Source of the DNA: Marinobacter nauticus
GTDB lineage: Bacteria > Pseudomonadota > Gammaproteobacteria > Pseudomonadales > Oleiphilaceae
Reading direction: 5' to 3'
NCBI RefSeq assembly: GCF_003634635.1
Contig: NZ_RBJB01000004.1
Coordinates: forward strand, 722,865 to 786,864
DNA: 64,000 nucleotides
Below the pieces are notes generated by a model. That model saw only the letters and a program-made list of their open reading frames with translations. It had not been told where the DNA came from and searched no databases. Position numbers and translations under genes: made by a program. Positions 18,192-28,493 of the stretch are shown here, in pieces. The first letter of the stretch is position 1, and every line of letters begins with the position of its first letter.

Positions 18192-18443
18192 AAGTTCACC
18201 CGCTTGTTGCAGAGTCGTCCAAACTTGTCAGGAGAAAACAACGGGGAGGCTGATCCAGTGTGGTGGGAGCGGCCTCCTGTTTTTAAATTTAGACAAGCTC
18301 CGGGAAAAGGAAAGGCGACTGCATGCAGATTACATAAATGAGCATGGTGTCAGTTTTCCTTGAGGCTTAAAGCTATTGATTTGCTTTGACATATTTTTGA
18401 GGCGGGCGTCCGGTCAGTAACAAAAAGTTACAAAACCCTGGCG
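18192..18443. other. Convergent intergenic region
   Basis: About 250 bases between the HDOD and DUF2489 genes. On the plus strand GGAGGC (18245-18250) and GCCTCC (18272-18277) can pair, followed by TGTTTTTAAATTT, a plausible rightward terminator. A short GTAAC-AAAAA-GTTAC inverted repeat lies near 18417-18432. I see no convincing gene. Confidence 0.45.
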
Positions 18444-18902
18444 TCAGTCAAAACGATGATGCCGGATTGCGGTAGCGGCCCGACGGATTGCATCGGAATA
18501 CTCCCTTTCCACCGCAAACCGTTCTTTGTCCATTTCCCGGATGGTCGCGGAGTCGGTATTCTTCCTCGCCCGATGGGTGGGCATATGCTGAATCTTGTCG
18601 TGCACCGTCTGGAACACCTGAAAGGGTGGTTTTTCCAGCAGTTCCGGGGCCAGGTAATCCAGCAGACCCTTGAATCTCAGACAGGCCTCGGAATACTCAA
18701 CCTGGTCTTCCTCTACCGCCATGGCGATAATCCGGATACTTTCAATCATTTCGTCCCGGCGCCGGGCCTGAAACTCCTCGGTTTTCTTCTGGCGCAGCCG
18801 CTGTTCGGACAGCAGCCTGGATTGGCGCCAGATATAAACCAGTAACACACCGATAATAACCAGCCCGATGGCAATAAAGACCAATTGCAGCCCTCTGGGC
18901 AT
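18444..18902 (-). CDS. DUF2489 family membrane-anchored protein
   Basis: A 152-residue protein. It begins with one N-terminal transmembrane helix (LQLVFIAIGLVIIGVLLVYIW), so it is anchored in the inner membrane with a charged helical cytoplasmic part. The sequence RRDEMIESIRIIAMAVEEDQVEYSEACLRFKGLLDYL matches the DUF2489 family, whose function is unknown. CAGGAG lies 7 bases before the ATG. It starts 32 bases after the molybdopterin oxidoreductase stop and is probably in the same transcript. Confidence 0.8.
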   Translation of the reverse strand: MPRGLQLVFIAIGLVIIGVLLVYIWRQSRLLSEQRLRQKKTEEFQARRRDEMIESIRIIAMAVEEDQVEYSEACLRFKGLLDYLAPELLEKPPFQVFQTVHDKIQHMPTHRARKNTDSATIREMDKERFAVEREYSDAIRRAATAIRHHRFD

Positions 18903-18934
18903 GGTTACACTCCTGTTTGTTCAAGAGGCCACTA

Positions 18935-21229
18935 TCAGGCCTGTTTCTGTTGAGGTTCGGGTTGCCAGACTCTGACATCAACCGCCTGGCCGTTCAAGAC
19001 CGAGGTTCCCGAAACCGGATCCACCAGGGCATCATCCAACAGATCGTTGATGCTGACCCCGGCGTGGGACGATGCCACTGATTGGCCGGTGCCTGATCGA
19101 TGGTGACCCCAACCGTGGGGGATGGACACCACACCCGGCATAATGTCTTCGGTGATTTCCACCGGGATCACCACGTCTCGCCCCTGAACCGAAACCTCGG
19201 CATGATTTCCGGGGTTCAACGCTCGTTTGCTGGCGTCGTCCGGGTGGATAAGCAGGGTGCAGCGGCCTTTGCCTTTGACCAGACGCTGGCTGTTGTGCAT
19301 CCACGAGTTGTTGCTGCGTACATGGCGGCGGCCAATCAATAGCAGGCCGCCAGCGGGCGCAGATTCCAGGGTGGTCTGCATACGCTCCACATCCGCCAGA
19401 TACCGGCGAGGGGCCATCTGGATCAGGCCGTCGCGGGTGAACAGACGCTCGGGCAATGCCGGCTGCAGAGGGCCGAGGTCGATGCCATTCGGCGCGGCTT
19501 TCAGAGCAGACAGCGACAGCCCTTTGGGCAATTCGTCCCAACGACGGTTCAGCGGGCTCAACCGGGCAAGGCCTTTGAGGGGGTTATGCTCTGGCAGGAT
19601 GTCCATCACCAGTTCGATGGCGGTTTGGGCCAGTGGGCGCACCGGACCAGCATCGGCGCCGTAGGGGCCCGTGCGCAGGAGCAGGTCTAGAATGGGATCC
19701 GGCCCGAGTTTTTTAAACGCTCGCCAGCCCATTTCCGAGCGCATGGGTAGGCGCCCGTCTTTGCGTTGTTTTTCCAGACGGTGTGCCAGCTCCAGCAGAA
19801 TCTGCCAGTCGTGCCGGGCGTCGTCCGCTGCCGGAAACAGGGCCTCGCTGTATTTGGCCACGTTGCGTACGGCGAACTGGCTGAAGATCAGATCGTAATG
19901 ACTGCGCTCCAGGGCCGCCGTTGGCGGCAGAATGACATCGGCATGGCGGGTGGTTTCGTTCAGGTAGTAATCCACAGACACCATGAAATCGAGCCCCTCC
20001 AGGGCTGACTCCAGTCGCTGGCCGTTGGGGCTTGAAAGCACAGGGTTGCCGGCCACGGTCACAAAGGCACGGACCTGACCTTCGCCGGGTGTAAGCATTT
20101 CATCGGCCATGGTGCTGGCCGGATACTCTCCCGCAAATTCCGGCAGACCTCGAACCCGGCTGTGCCGCTTGCCAAAATGCCCGCGCTGCCCGGACATGGC
20201 GCCCAGTGCCACCAGGTCCACCGCCGGCTGGGTAAACAGTACGCCACCGGGTACATCCAGCTTACCGGTCAGGATATTCAGGCAGTAGGCCAGCCACGTG
20301 GTGGTGCCGCCAAACGCCTGGGTGCTGGTCCCCATTCGGGTATACAGGGCGGCCCGTGGGGTTTTGGCCAGCTGTCGCGCCAGCTGCCGGATGGCCTCAG
20401 CCTCAACGCCGGTGTGCCTGGTTACCGCTTCCGGTGAGAACGACAAGGCGGCAAGGCGCAGAAGATCCACATCTTTCACCAATCGTTCGGCGGCGCCGGC
20501 GTCCACCAGGTTTTCCTCGAACAGCGTGTGCACCATAGCCATCAGCAGGAAGGCATCGGTGCCGGGTCGGATAAAATGGAAGTCGTCGGCCAGGCGGGCG
20601 GTTTCAGTGCGCCGGGGATCAATCACCACGAGTTTCCCGCCCCGTTGACGCAGTGCTTTCAGGCGGCCCCGGATGTCCGGTACGGTCATCAGACTACCGT
20701 TTGAGGCCATTGGGTTGCCGCCAATACAGATAAACAGATCGGTATGGTCGATGTCCGGAATCGGAAACAGAATCTGGTGACCAAACATCTCCAGGCTGGC
20801 CAGCATGTGCGGTAGCTGGTCGTTGGAGGTGGCAGAGAAGCGATTCTGGGTGCCGATTGCCCGCAAAAACGGCATGGTGGTCATCAGGGCGCCGTGATTG
20901 TGGACATTGGGATTGCCCAGGTAGACCCCGATACTGTTCCGGCCGTAGGTTTTCCGAATTCCGTGAAGCTTCTCGGCAACCAGATCAAAGGCGTCCTCCC
21001 ACGAGAGCTCTTCCCAGCCATGGGCAGTTTTGCGTATCGGCTTCTTCAGCCGCTCCGGGTCTTCATGCAGATCCTGAAGTGCGACCGCTTTGGGACAGAT
21101 GTGGCCCTGGCTCAGAGGATCCTGGTCGTCGCCCTTGATACTGGTGATCTTGCCGTTGTTGACCTCAATGGCAACGCCACACATGGCTTCGCAGAGGTGA
21201 CAGGTGCGGTAGTGGACGCCGTTTTCCAT
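18935..21229 (-). CDS. Molybdopterin-dependent oxidoreductase with [4Fe-4S] site
   Basis: A 764-residue enzyme of the DMSO reductase/formate dehydrogenase superfamily. Cysteines C10-x2-C13-x3-C17-x27-C45 form the N-terminal iron-sulfur binding site. The molybdopterin domains follow (CIGGNPMASNG, VVIDPRRTETARLADDFHFI, GTDAFLLMAM), with a C-terminal dinucleotide-binding domain (NNSWMHNSQRLVKG, SIPHGWGHH). There is no twin-arginine signal, so it is cytoplasmic. No in-frame TGA is seen in the expected ligand region, so it has no selenocysteine. The start at 21229 has GGGAG 7 bases ahead; an ATG at 21265 is the alternative. The substrate cannot be assigned from sequence; formate or a small organic molecule is possible. 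Confidence 0.85.
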   Translation of the reverse strand: MENGVHYRTCHLCEAMCGVAIEVNNGKITSIKGDDQDPLSQGHICPKAVALQDLHEDPERLKKPIRKTAHGWEELSWEDAFDLVAEKLHGIRKTYGRNSIGVYLGNPNVHNHGALMTTMPFLRAIGTQNRFSATSNDQLPHMLASLEMFGHQILFPIPDIDHTDLFICIGGNPMASNGSLMTVPDIRGRLKALRQRGGKLVVIDPRRTETARLADDFHFIRPGTDAFLLMAMVHTLFEENLVDAGAAERLVKDVDLLRLAALSFSPEAVTRHTGVEAEAIRQLARQLAKTPRAALYTRMGTSTQAFGGTTTWLAYCLNILTGKLDVPGGVLFTQPAVDLVALGAMSGQRGHFGKRHSRVRGLPEFAGEYPASTMADEMLTPGEGQVRAFVTVAGNPVLSSPNGQRLESALEGLDFMVSVDYYLNETTRHADVILPPTAALERSHYDLIFSQFAVRNVAKYSEALFPAADDARHDWQILLELAHRLEKQRKDGRLPMRSEMGWRAFKKLGPDPILDLLLRTGPYGADAGPVRPLAQTAIELVMDILPEHNPLKGLARLSPLNRRWDELPKGLSLSALKAAPNGIDLGPLQPALPERLFTRDGLIQMAPRRYLADVERMQTTLESAPAGGLLLIGRRHVRSNNSWMHNSQRLVKGKGRCTLLIHPDDASKRALNPGNHAEVSVQGRDVVIPVEITEDIMPGVVSIPHGWGHHRSGTGQSVASSHAGVSINDLLDDALVDPVSGTSVLNGQAVDVRVWQPEPQQKQA

Positions 21230-21336
21230 GCAGGCTCTCCCGGAATTCTTGTTGTTGGGTTTCATATTGCAACCAGATTATCAGGAAAACTACCCGGAAT
21301 GAAAAACCGATTGTGATTGTGGCCCCAAAAGGCTAA

Positions 21337-21364
21337 CAAAAAAGGCCAGTCCGGAGACTGGCCT
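21337..21364 (-). terminator. Terminator of the aupA-aupB-like operon
   Basis: On the minus strand a perfect 9-bp hairpin (AGGCCAGTC / GACTGGCCT) with a 4-base loop is followed by TTTTTTGTT, 30 bases past the lipoprotein stop codon. It is a textbook intrinsic terminator. Confidence 0.9.
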
Positions 21365-21393
21365 GAGGAGGGTAGACCTGAGTAACCCGTGTT

Positions 21394-24300
21394 TTATTCG
21401 TACTGTGCCGGTAGGTCTTTGACCGGGTTGGAGATGAAGTTGAGGTAGGTGCCACCAACCGGAATCTCCAGCGGTAACTTGATGGTTACCAGGCCGATCT
21501 GAGAGATTCCCGCCGTGTTGGCTGTCACCAGAAGCTCATCCGCATTGCCAACAAAATTCACATTACGTTGCTCGATTTGCATACGCCCGTCATCAAAGAA
21601 GGTGATGTCTCCTTTGAGGTCGAGAGTGAATGGCCGGCCATAGAGATCATGGGTGCCGCCCAGTGGAATGACCATGTCTGGAGCGTCCAGCAGCAGGTCC
21701 GCCTTGGTGATGAACACTGGCTGTCCATTTTCGCCTTCAGCGATCACCCCGGGAATGAGTGAGTTGCGTGCGCAGTTGCTACCGGTGCACGAAGGATCAT
21801 CTTTCGCGTAACGCATCCTGAGAACCTGGGTGTTTGTCACCGTTTCTTCCTGCAGTGGAATAAGGCCTGCCAGCTTGATCTTGGTGAAAACGCTGATGGA
21901 GCTGGTTGCGAGCAGTGTTGGATAGAGATCCACAAGAATGCCCTCGATCTCATCACCCTCAACGGTTGGATCCGGATCATAGGTACCGGGGCCTTTTACC
22001 TCGGTGTTAAGGGCGTAGGTCTGATAAATGAACTTGCTGCGAGGGCAGGAGACCCCTTCGCCGGCGTCACAACCGACCTGCGCCGGTACATTACCACCTG
22101 CAAGAGCGCTGGCTTGAGCTGTTTGATTGCGAACGGCCAGCTTGGTTGCGTTGGCAGAGGGAGCCCATCCCTCCGCATCACTGCCTTCATGGGCAAACGG
22201 CTCGAGGCAGTCGTCGGTATTCTCAAATGCCCGGTTACCCTTGCTGCTGTCATAGGGATTGCAGTCAATCAGGAAGTTCGAGTTGGTATCGCGAATGGGA
22301 AGGTTCCTCAGCGGTGTGAATACCGTCGAGACCGCTTCTGTGGCCGTAAAATAGATCACCAGCGGATCATTTCCACCATCCGGGTCGTTCAGACCCTCGA
22401 GCAGATCCGTTTTCAGAGCCAGGCCATCGGTGTCGCAGATTGCGCTGTAGCTCCCGGGCGAGCAGGCGCCAGAGCTCTCTGAGGATGCCAGGGTATAACG
22501 ATAGTGAGCACCGGGTTCCCAGGGTTGATCCGGAAAGAACCGCACCCGCTGAGTGTTTTTCTCTAGCCGTCCGGGCACGCTCTCGACAACGCTCACAGTT
22601 CCCGCGCCGATACCGGACTGAGTCACTTTCTCAACGGCGAAGGTCTGGCCGAGAATAAAGGAGTTGATGTCCATCGATTTTGAGAAAACCACGGTGATGG
22701 GCCGATCCGCCGGCATTTCACTTACCGGCATGGTGTCGACTGTTGCTGCCCGTCCTCCGTTATAGGCATCGCCCCTCACATCATAGCACTGGCCAAGCAC
22801 GCCATTGGCAAGGTCCAGTGCGCTGTGATTGGTTTCGCAGGGGAAACCGGGATAGGTAGTAAGTGCCAGTGGCGGGCGAACCTCAACGTTGTTGCCTTTG
22901 ATGGGATCCAGTGAGAAGGTCAGCGTATCCAGGGCGACGACATTCCCGGCCAGATCGGAGACGCCGTTGACGCTCACATCATAGGTTTTGCCATGTTCCA
23001 GACCGCCGGCTTTGTTCAGGGTTACCGTGGTGCCGTCGATAGCATGCTGAACGTCAATCGGGGTGCCGTTTTCCGACACCGTGATGCCAGTTTCGATTGA
23101 TTTCGGATCAAGCGGCTCATCAAAGAACAGAATGATCGGGTCGCCCGGGCGCTGCATGGACTGCCGGGTTGCCGGAACGGCGTTCGCAGGGCCGGGCATC
23201 CAGCTCACCAGGCTGGGTGGTGTGGCATCCAGTTCCCGCAGGTTCTCGGCATCCAGTACCGAGTCGGCATCGGTTGCGGCCTGCAGATGGAAGGCAATGG
23301 TGGAATCGGTGAATTCCTGACCCAGCAGGTTTGGTTCCACCATGCCGATGGCGTCGATGGTCAGAACGCCGTCCCGAACCAGAGCAATGCCGCGCAGTTC
23401 AACCCCCATCAGATCCTGGGACAGCGCGGCATTCGGCTGTGCTGCCTCCGTGTTCATGGATACGTCCATAAACAGGGTGATATGCCGCGGGGCATTGATG
23501 TCATCGGTGTACTGGTTCGGGCTCATGTAGCCGGATGCATCCGAGAGCATGGTCACTTTGATGGTGCCGGTTTGCTGGTCTTCGCCGGTCGCGGCATCCA
23601 AAACCTGTACCTTGCCACCCACGAGTACGTTCAGGCTGGTGCTCTTCAGCACACTGCCCTTGGGAATGCGCAGCGGCAGTGCTTCGTCAGCATCAAACGC
23701 CGGGGCGTAGGCGAGCTCGGCAAACAGGTCCCCGGTTTGTTGAGAGGGGCCGGCTTCGCCCTGGAGTACTGAGTTGAGCGTTACCGCATTGAGGGCCTGG
23801 CCGTTGAGCACAGAGCTCAGCTCACCGTTGCCGGAATCTACGGCGGTTTGTTGCAACACAACCGTTGGGCCGGTCTCTCTCGGGGTAAAGGTGAATTCCC
23901 CGGTGAAGCGGTTGTCCTCACTGCTGTCGGTCAGGCTGGCGAGGTTGGTCAAATGCAGGGTATAGGTTTCACCGGTGTCGAGAATATCCTGCTTGCTGCC
24001 GCACTGCGACAGTTCGGGGGTTACGCAGGGGTCAACCGTAATGCGGTTGCCTTTAACCAGTACCGTCGCCGGAACCTCTTCACCGCTGGCGTCCTTTAAC
24101 TGAATACTGCCGCCGAGTGATTGCCATTCAGGATGGACCGGTTGCGTCATGGCAAACCGGAAGGTCGAAAAATTCATGGCCTGGAATGGGCTGTCGCTGG
24201 CGGGTACTTGCCAGGCAATGTCGAAAGTGTCTGCGGTGTTGGCCAGCCCCGCGAGACCCGCATAGGCGCCACGGGTTGCGAACTGGATGCCGTCATCACC

Positions 24301-24690
24301 AGTAGCGTTCGGAGTAGTGATTTGCCGGCCGCCCTCGGCGGCCAGCGGCTCCTGGAAGGTTACGGTGAATTCTTCGCCGGTCGCAAGCGGGTTAGCAGGC
24401 TCAAGCTTCAGACTTTTGCCATTATCGATCAAGGTCACGGTAAATGGCTGGAGCTGGTCGTTACTCTGCAGGGTGATCTTGTTCTGCAGGGTTGCTTCAT
24501 CATCGGTAATCGCATGAGAGAAGCGCAGCACGATGTCGGCTTTCGGGCTGATATCAGCCTGCCCATCCATCGGGAAGGAATAGACCATCGAGCCGGGTCT
24601 GGGTTTTTCGTCAATGGACTGTTTGTCGCCACCGCCGCAGGCGGCCAGCAAAATGGCCGGAATCAGTGCCAGGGTCTTGTTGTACTTCAT
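21394..24690 (-). CDS. Large Ig-like-domain lipoprotein, AupB-like
   Basis: A 1098-residue predicted lipoprotein. The signal ends in lipobox LLAAC (Cys18), followed by Gly-Gly-Gly-Asp. Several segments resemble SbsA/Big_5 Ig-like modules (PRPGSMVYSFPMDGQADIS, VLRFSHAITDDEA, IILFFDEPLDPKSIETGITV, GKTYDVSVNGVSDLAGN, ITVVFSKSMDINSFILGQTF). There is no GxSxG lipase motif, so it is not a VolA-type lysophospholipase. It lies 11 bases after the FadL-type porin and shares its terminator. This pairing resembles AupA/AupB, alkane-uptake proteins described in Marinobacter hydrocarbonoclasticus (remembered). Gly at +2 predicts outer-membrane sorting by the E. coli rule, whereas AupB was reported in the inner membrane, so homology needs checking. 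Confidence 0.65.
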   Translation of the reverse strand: MKYNKTLALIPAILLAACGGGDKQSIDEKPRPGSMVYSFPMDGQADISPKADIVLRFSHAITDDEATLQNKITLQSNDQLQPFTVTLIDNGKSLKLEPANPLATGEEFTVTFQEPLAAEGGRQITTPNATGDDGIQFATRGAYAGLAGLANTADTFDIAWQVPASDSPFQAMNFSTFRFAMTQPVHPEWQSLGGSIQLKDASGEEVPATVLVKGNRITVDPCVTPELSQCGSKQDILDTGETYTLHLTNLASLTDSSEDNRFTGEFTFTPRETGPTVVLQQTAVDSGNGELSSVLNGQALNAVTLNSVLQGEAGPSQQTGDLFAELAYAPAFDADEALPLRIPKGSVLKSTSLNVLVGGKVQVLDAATGEDQQTGTIKVTMLSDASGYMSPNQYTDDINAPRHITLFMDVSMNTEAAQPNAALSQDLMGVELRGIALVRDGVLTIDAIGMVEPNLLGQEFTDSTIAFHLQAATDADSVLDAENLRELDATPPSLVSWMPGPANAVPATRQSMQRPGDPIILFFDEPLDPKSIETGITVSENGTPIDVQHAIDGTTVTLNKAGGLEHGKTYDVSVNGVSDLAGNVVALDTLTFSLDPIKGNNVEVRPPLALTTYPGFPCETNHSALDLANGVLGQCYDVRGDAYNGGRAATVDTMPVSEMPADRPITVVFSKSMDINSFILGQTFAVEKVTQSGIGAGTVSVVESVPGRLEKNTQRVRFFPDQPWEPGAHYRYTLASSESSGACSPGSYSAICDTDGLALKTDLLEGLNDPDGGNDPLVIYFTATEAVSTVFTPLRNLPIRDTNSNFLIDCNPYDSSKGNRAFENTDDCLEPFAHEGSDAEGWAPSANATKLAVRNQTAQASALAGGNVPAQVGCDAGEGVSCPRSKFIYQTYALNTEVKGPGTYDPDPTVEGDEIEGILVDLYPTLLATSSISVFTKIKLAGLIPLQEETVTNTQVLRMRYAKDDPSCTGSNCARNSLIPGVIAEGENGQPVFITKADLLLDAPDMVIPLGGTHDLYGRPFTLDLKGDITFFDDGRMQIEQRNVNFVGNADELLVTANTAGISQIGLVTIKLPLEIPVGGTYLNFISNPVKDLPAQYE

Positions 24691-24701
24691 GGCAAGCCTC
24701 C

Positions 24702-26039
24702 TCAGAACTTCAGGGTGATGGATCCGCTGAATACGTGGATATCACCATCGGCAGTGACACTGGTTTCGTCACCGTCATAGTCCACCACGGTGAAGTCGCG
24801 CTCCTGCAGTTGCTGGTACTGATAGCCCAGGTCGAGCCGCACCGGGTAGGCGAGCAGGCGGGTTCGGTCGTAAGTGGCACTGATACCAAGGCCAACCACC
24901 AGTTTGTCGGTATCCAGGTAGTTGAGCTCCGGATTACGAGTGGTTTTAAGGGGAGACTCTTCGTAGGCAACACCGCCACGAAGGGCGAAGTTCTTGTTCA
25001 ACTGATATTCCGCACCAAGGCGGGGAATCAGGATGTCGTCGAAACCGATCCGGTTTCCGGAGGCCACGGAACCTTGATCCTTGATGGAGTCGCCGCTGAA
25101 TTCGTCTTCCAGTTCCGACCAGTTCTGTTGTTCGATACTGCCGCCGATGCGCCAGCCGTCACCCGAGTATTGGGTGCCGATGGCAATCGTTTCCGGCTGG
25201 AATGAGTCGATGGTTGTCACCGCCAGGCTGAGCCCGGGATCCGGGATGGTCTGGGTCACGATGATGTTGGAGTCGACTGTGGTTGAGGCCGACGACTTCG
25301 TCCGGTAGGTCACCGCCGTTTCCCATCCGTTCAGGAAGCAGTCAGATTCAGGACAAAATGTGCTACCCAGATCGATGTTCGTACCCAGAATGGTCTTCAG
25401 AGAAGGCTCGGCATTGACCGCAAGGCGCTCACGGCTGGTTTCGCCGCCCAGCGTCGAGACGGCATCAAGATTAGCGGTCGCTTCGAGCGTTACCCGAACC
25501 GAAGCACCGGCGGAAATGCCGCGCCAGATCGGTGTTGCGCCCCCGATGTTAAGAAACAAAGGCTCTTTCCCGTACTGAAGGAACTGTCCGCTTTCGCTGG
25601 TCTCTGAGCTGAATGCCAGCATTTCCTTACCGTACTTCTCCACGCCGGCAATAAAACCGAGGTAGATGGGGTGCCCGAACCGGGTGAGTGAACCAAGGTT
25701 GGTCTTCATGCCGATCAAAACGTGTTGGCTCGGAGAGTCCGAGACAATGTCACCGCTGGCGTTGGGATTGTCGGAACGCAGCTCCTGTTCGGAATGAAGG
25801 ATACCCGCCGTAAGCTCGCCACGAGGATCTTTGGTCAGTGCTGCCGGGTTGTAGTAGGTGGCAGAAACCTGCTCGTTGAACATTGAGAGGGACTGGGCGG
25901 TGGCCACATCGACCGGCATCACACCGTAACTGGTACCCAGGTTGCCCATACTGGCACTGGCGGGCATGGACAGGGGGGCGGAAACTGCTGCAACGGCAAG
26001 GGATACCGCCCGTACTGAGAATCGGGGGGAAAGAACCAT
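24702..26039 (-). CDS. OmpP1/FadL family outer-membrane transporter, AupA-like
   Basis: A 445-residue FadL-family beta-barrel for uptake of long-chain fatty acids or other hydrophobic compounds. A signal peptide ends near PASASM. The mature start GNLGTSYGVMPVDVATAQSL and QVSATYYNPAALTKDPRGEL match the FadL hatch with its NPA motif. The barrel strands follow and it ends SGSITLKF with terminal Phe. The ATG at 26039 has GGAG 7 bases ahead; another in-frame ATG at 26060 is possible. It is paired with the large lipoprotein as in aupA-aupB. An A-rich motif identical to one in the CrcZ-like RNA lies 20 bases before the ATG (separate entry), suggesting catabolite control. Confidence 0.8.
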   Translation of the reverse strand: MVLSPRFSVRAVSLAVAAVSAPLSMPASASMGNLGTSYGVMPVDVATAQSLSMFNEQVSATYYNPAALTKDPRGELTAGILHSEQELRSDNPNASGDIVSDSPSQHVLIGMKTNLGSLTRFGHPIYLGFIAGVEKYGKEMLAFSSETSESGQFLQYGKEPLFLNIGGATPIWRGISAGASVRVTLEATANLDAVSTLGGETSRERLAVNAEPSLKTILGTNIDLGSTFCPESDCFLNGWETAVTYRTKSSASTTVDSNIIVTQTIPDPGLSLAVTTIDSFQPETIAIGTQYSGDGWRIGGSIEQQNWSELEDEFSGDSIKDQGSVASGNRIGFDDILIPRLGAEYQLNKNFALRGGVAYEESPLKTTRNPELNYLDTDKLVVGLGISATYDRTRLLAYPVRLDLGYQYQQLQERDFTVVDYDGDETSVTADGDIHVFSGSITLKF

Positions 26040-26059
26040 GTATACACTCCGTTCACTCA

Positions 26060-26069
26060 TTGTTTTTGT
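26060..26069 (-). promoter_or_regulatory. Candidate Hfq/Crc binding motif in the FadL/AupA-like leader
   Basis: On the minus strand this reads ACAAAAACAA, 9 bases upstream of the GGAG ribosome-binding site and 20 bases before the ATG. The same 10-mer occurs four times in the CrcZ-like RNA at 39.0-39.4 kb. Pseudomonas Crc/Hfq targets carry A-rich motifs of this type near the start codon (established), so this transporter is a candidate target (inference). Confidence 0.5.
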
Positions 26070-26285
26070 GCTCAGTCCCTAGGGATTCCTTTCAGGACTG
26101 GTACGCTTGTTCAGGTTTAAGTGTATGAGGCTTGTCTGATCGGGACGTTGGCATTTTTGACACGACAGGGTGTCGGTAGGACCACGTAGCTCAAGGGTTG
26201 CCTAAAACGGCTGAAAACTCATGGGGTTAAGAAGTGGGGTTCTGTGTATTTCTGTTGCTTAATGTTTACTGTTTTGTGAACGGGC
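26070..26285. other. Leader/promoter region of the FadL/AupA-like operon
   Basis: About 215 bases between the tRNA terminator and the porin leader. It must contain the operon promoter on the minus strand. I cannot identify a convincing -35/-10 pair or a coding sequence. It may carry operator sites for a hydrocarbon or fatty-acid regulator. Confidence 0.4.
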
Positions 26286-26312
26286 ACAAAAAAGCTCCCC
26301 GGTGGGAGCTTT
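26286..26312 (-). terminator. Terminator after tRNA-Ile2
   Basis: On the minus strand AAAGCTCCC / GGGAGCTTT pair across a 4-base loop, followed by a T-run (TTTTTTGTG). It is 70 bases downstream of the tRNA 3' end. Confidence 0.85.
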
Positions 26313-26381
26313 GGAATGATGCAAAAATCTTCGACAGTCAGGCTGGAGTAGTTCGATGAGGTCCAGCGCGATAGAACGGAG

Positions 26382-26458
<77 letters not shown>

Positions 26459-26518
26459 GGAAAAGAAAACGGGCGCCATTATACCCACGAGGGGTGGCGC
26501 CCGCTACTGTCTTGCGGA

Positions 26519-28375
<1,857 letters not shown>

Positions 28376-28493
28376 AGACACCCTGTGAACTCGCTTTTAA
28401 AAAGGAAAAAAGTTAAACAGCCATTATAGCTGTCGCTCGGTTGCGCTGCCACCGAATGGTTAGATGGTGATCAGGGCAACAGGTTTCAAGTGC

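Noticed and set aside
18181..18363. 60-codon frame between the HDOD and DUF2489 genes
   Set aside because: No ribosome-binding site, no family resemblance, and it runs through terminator structures.
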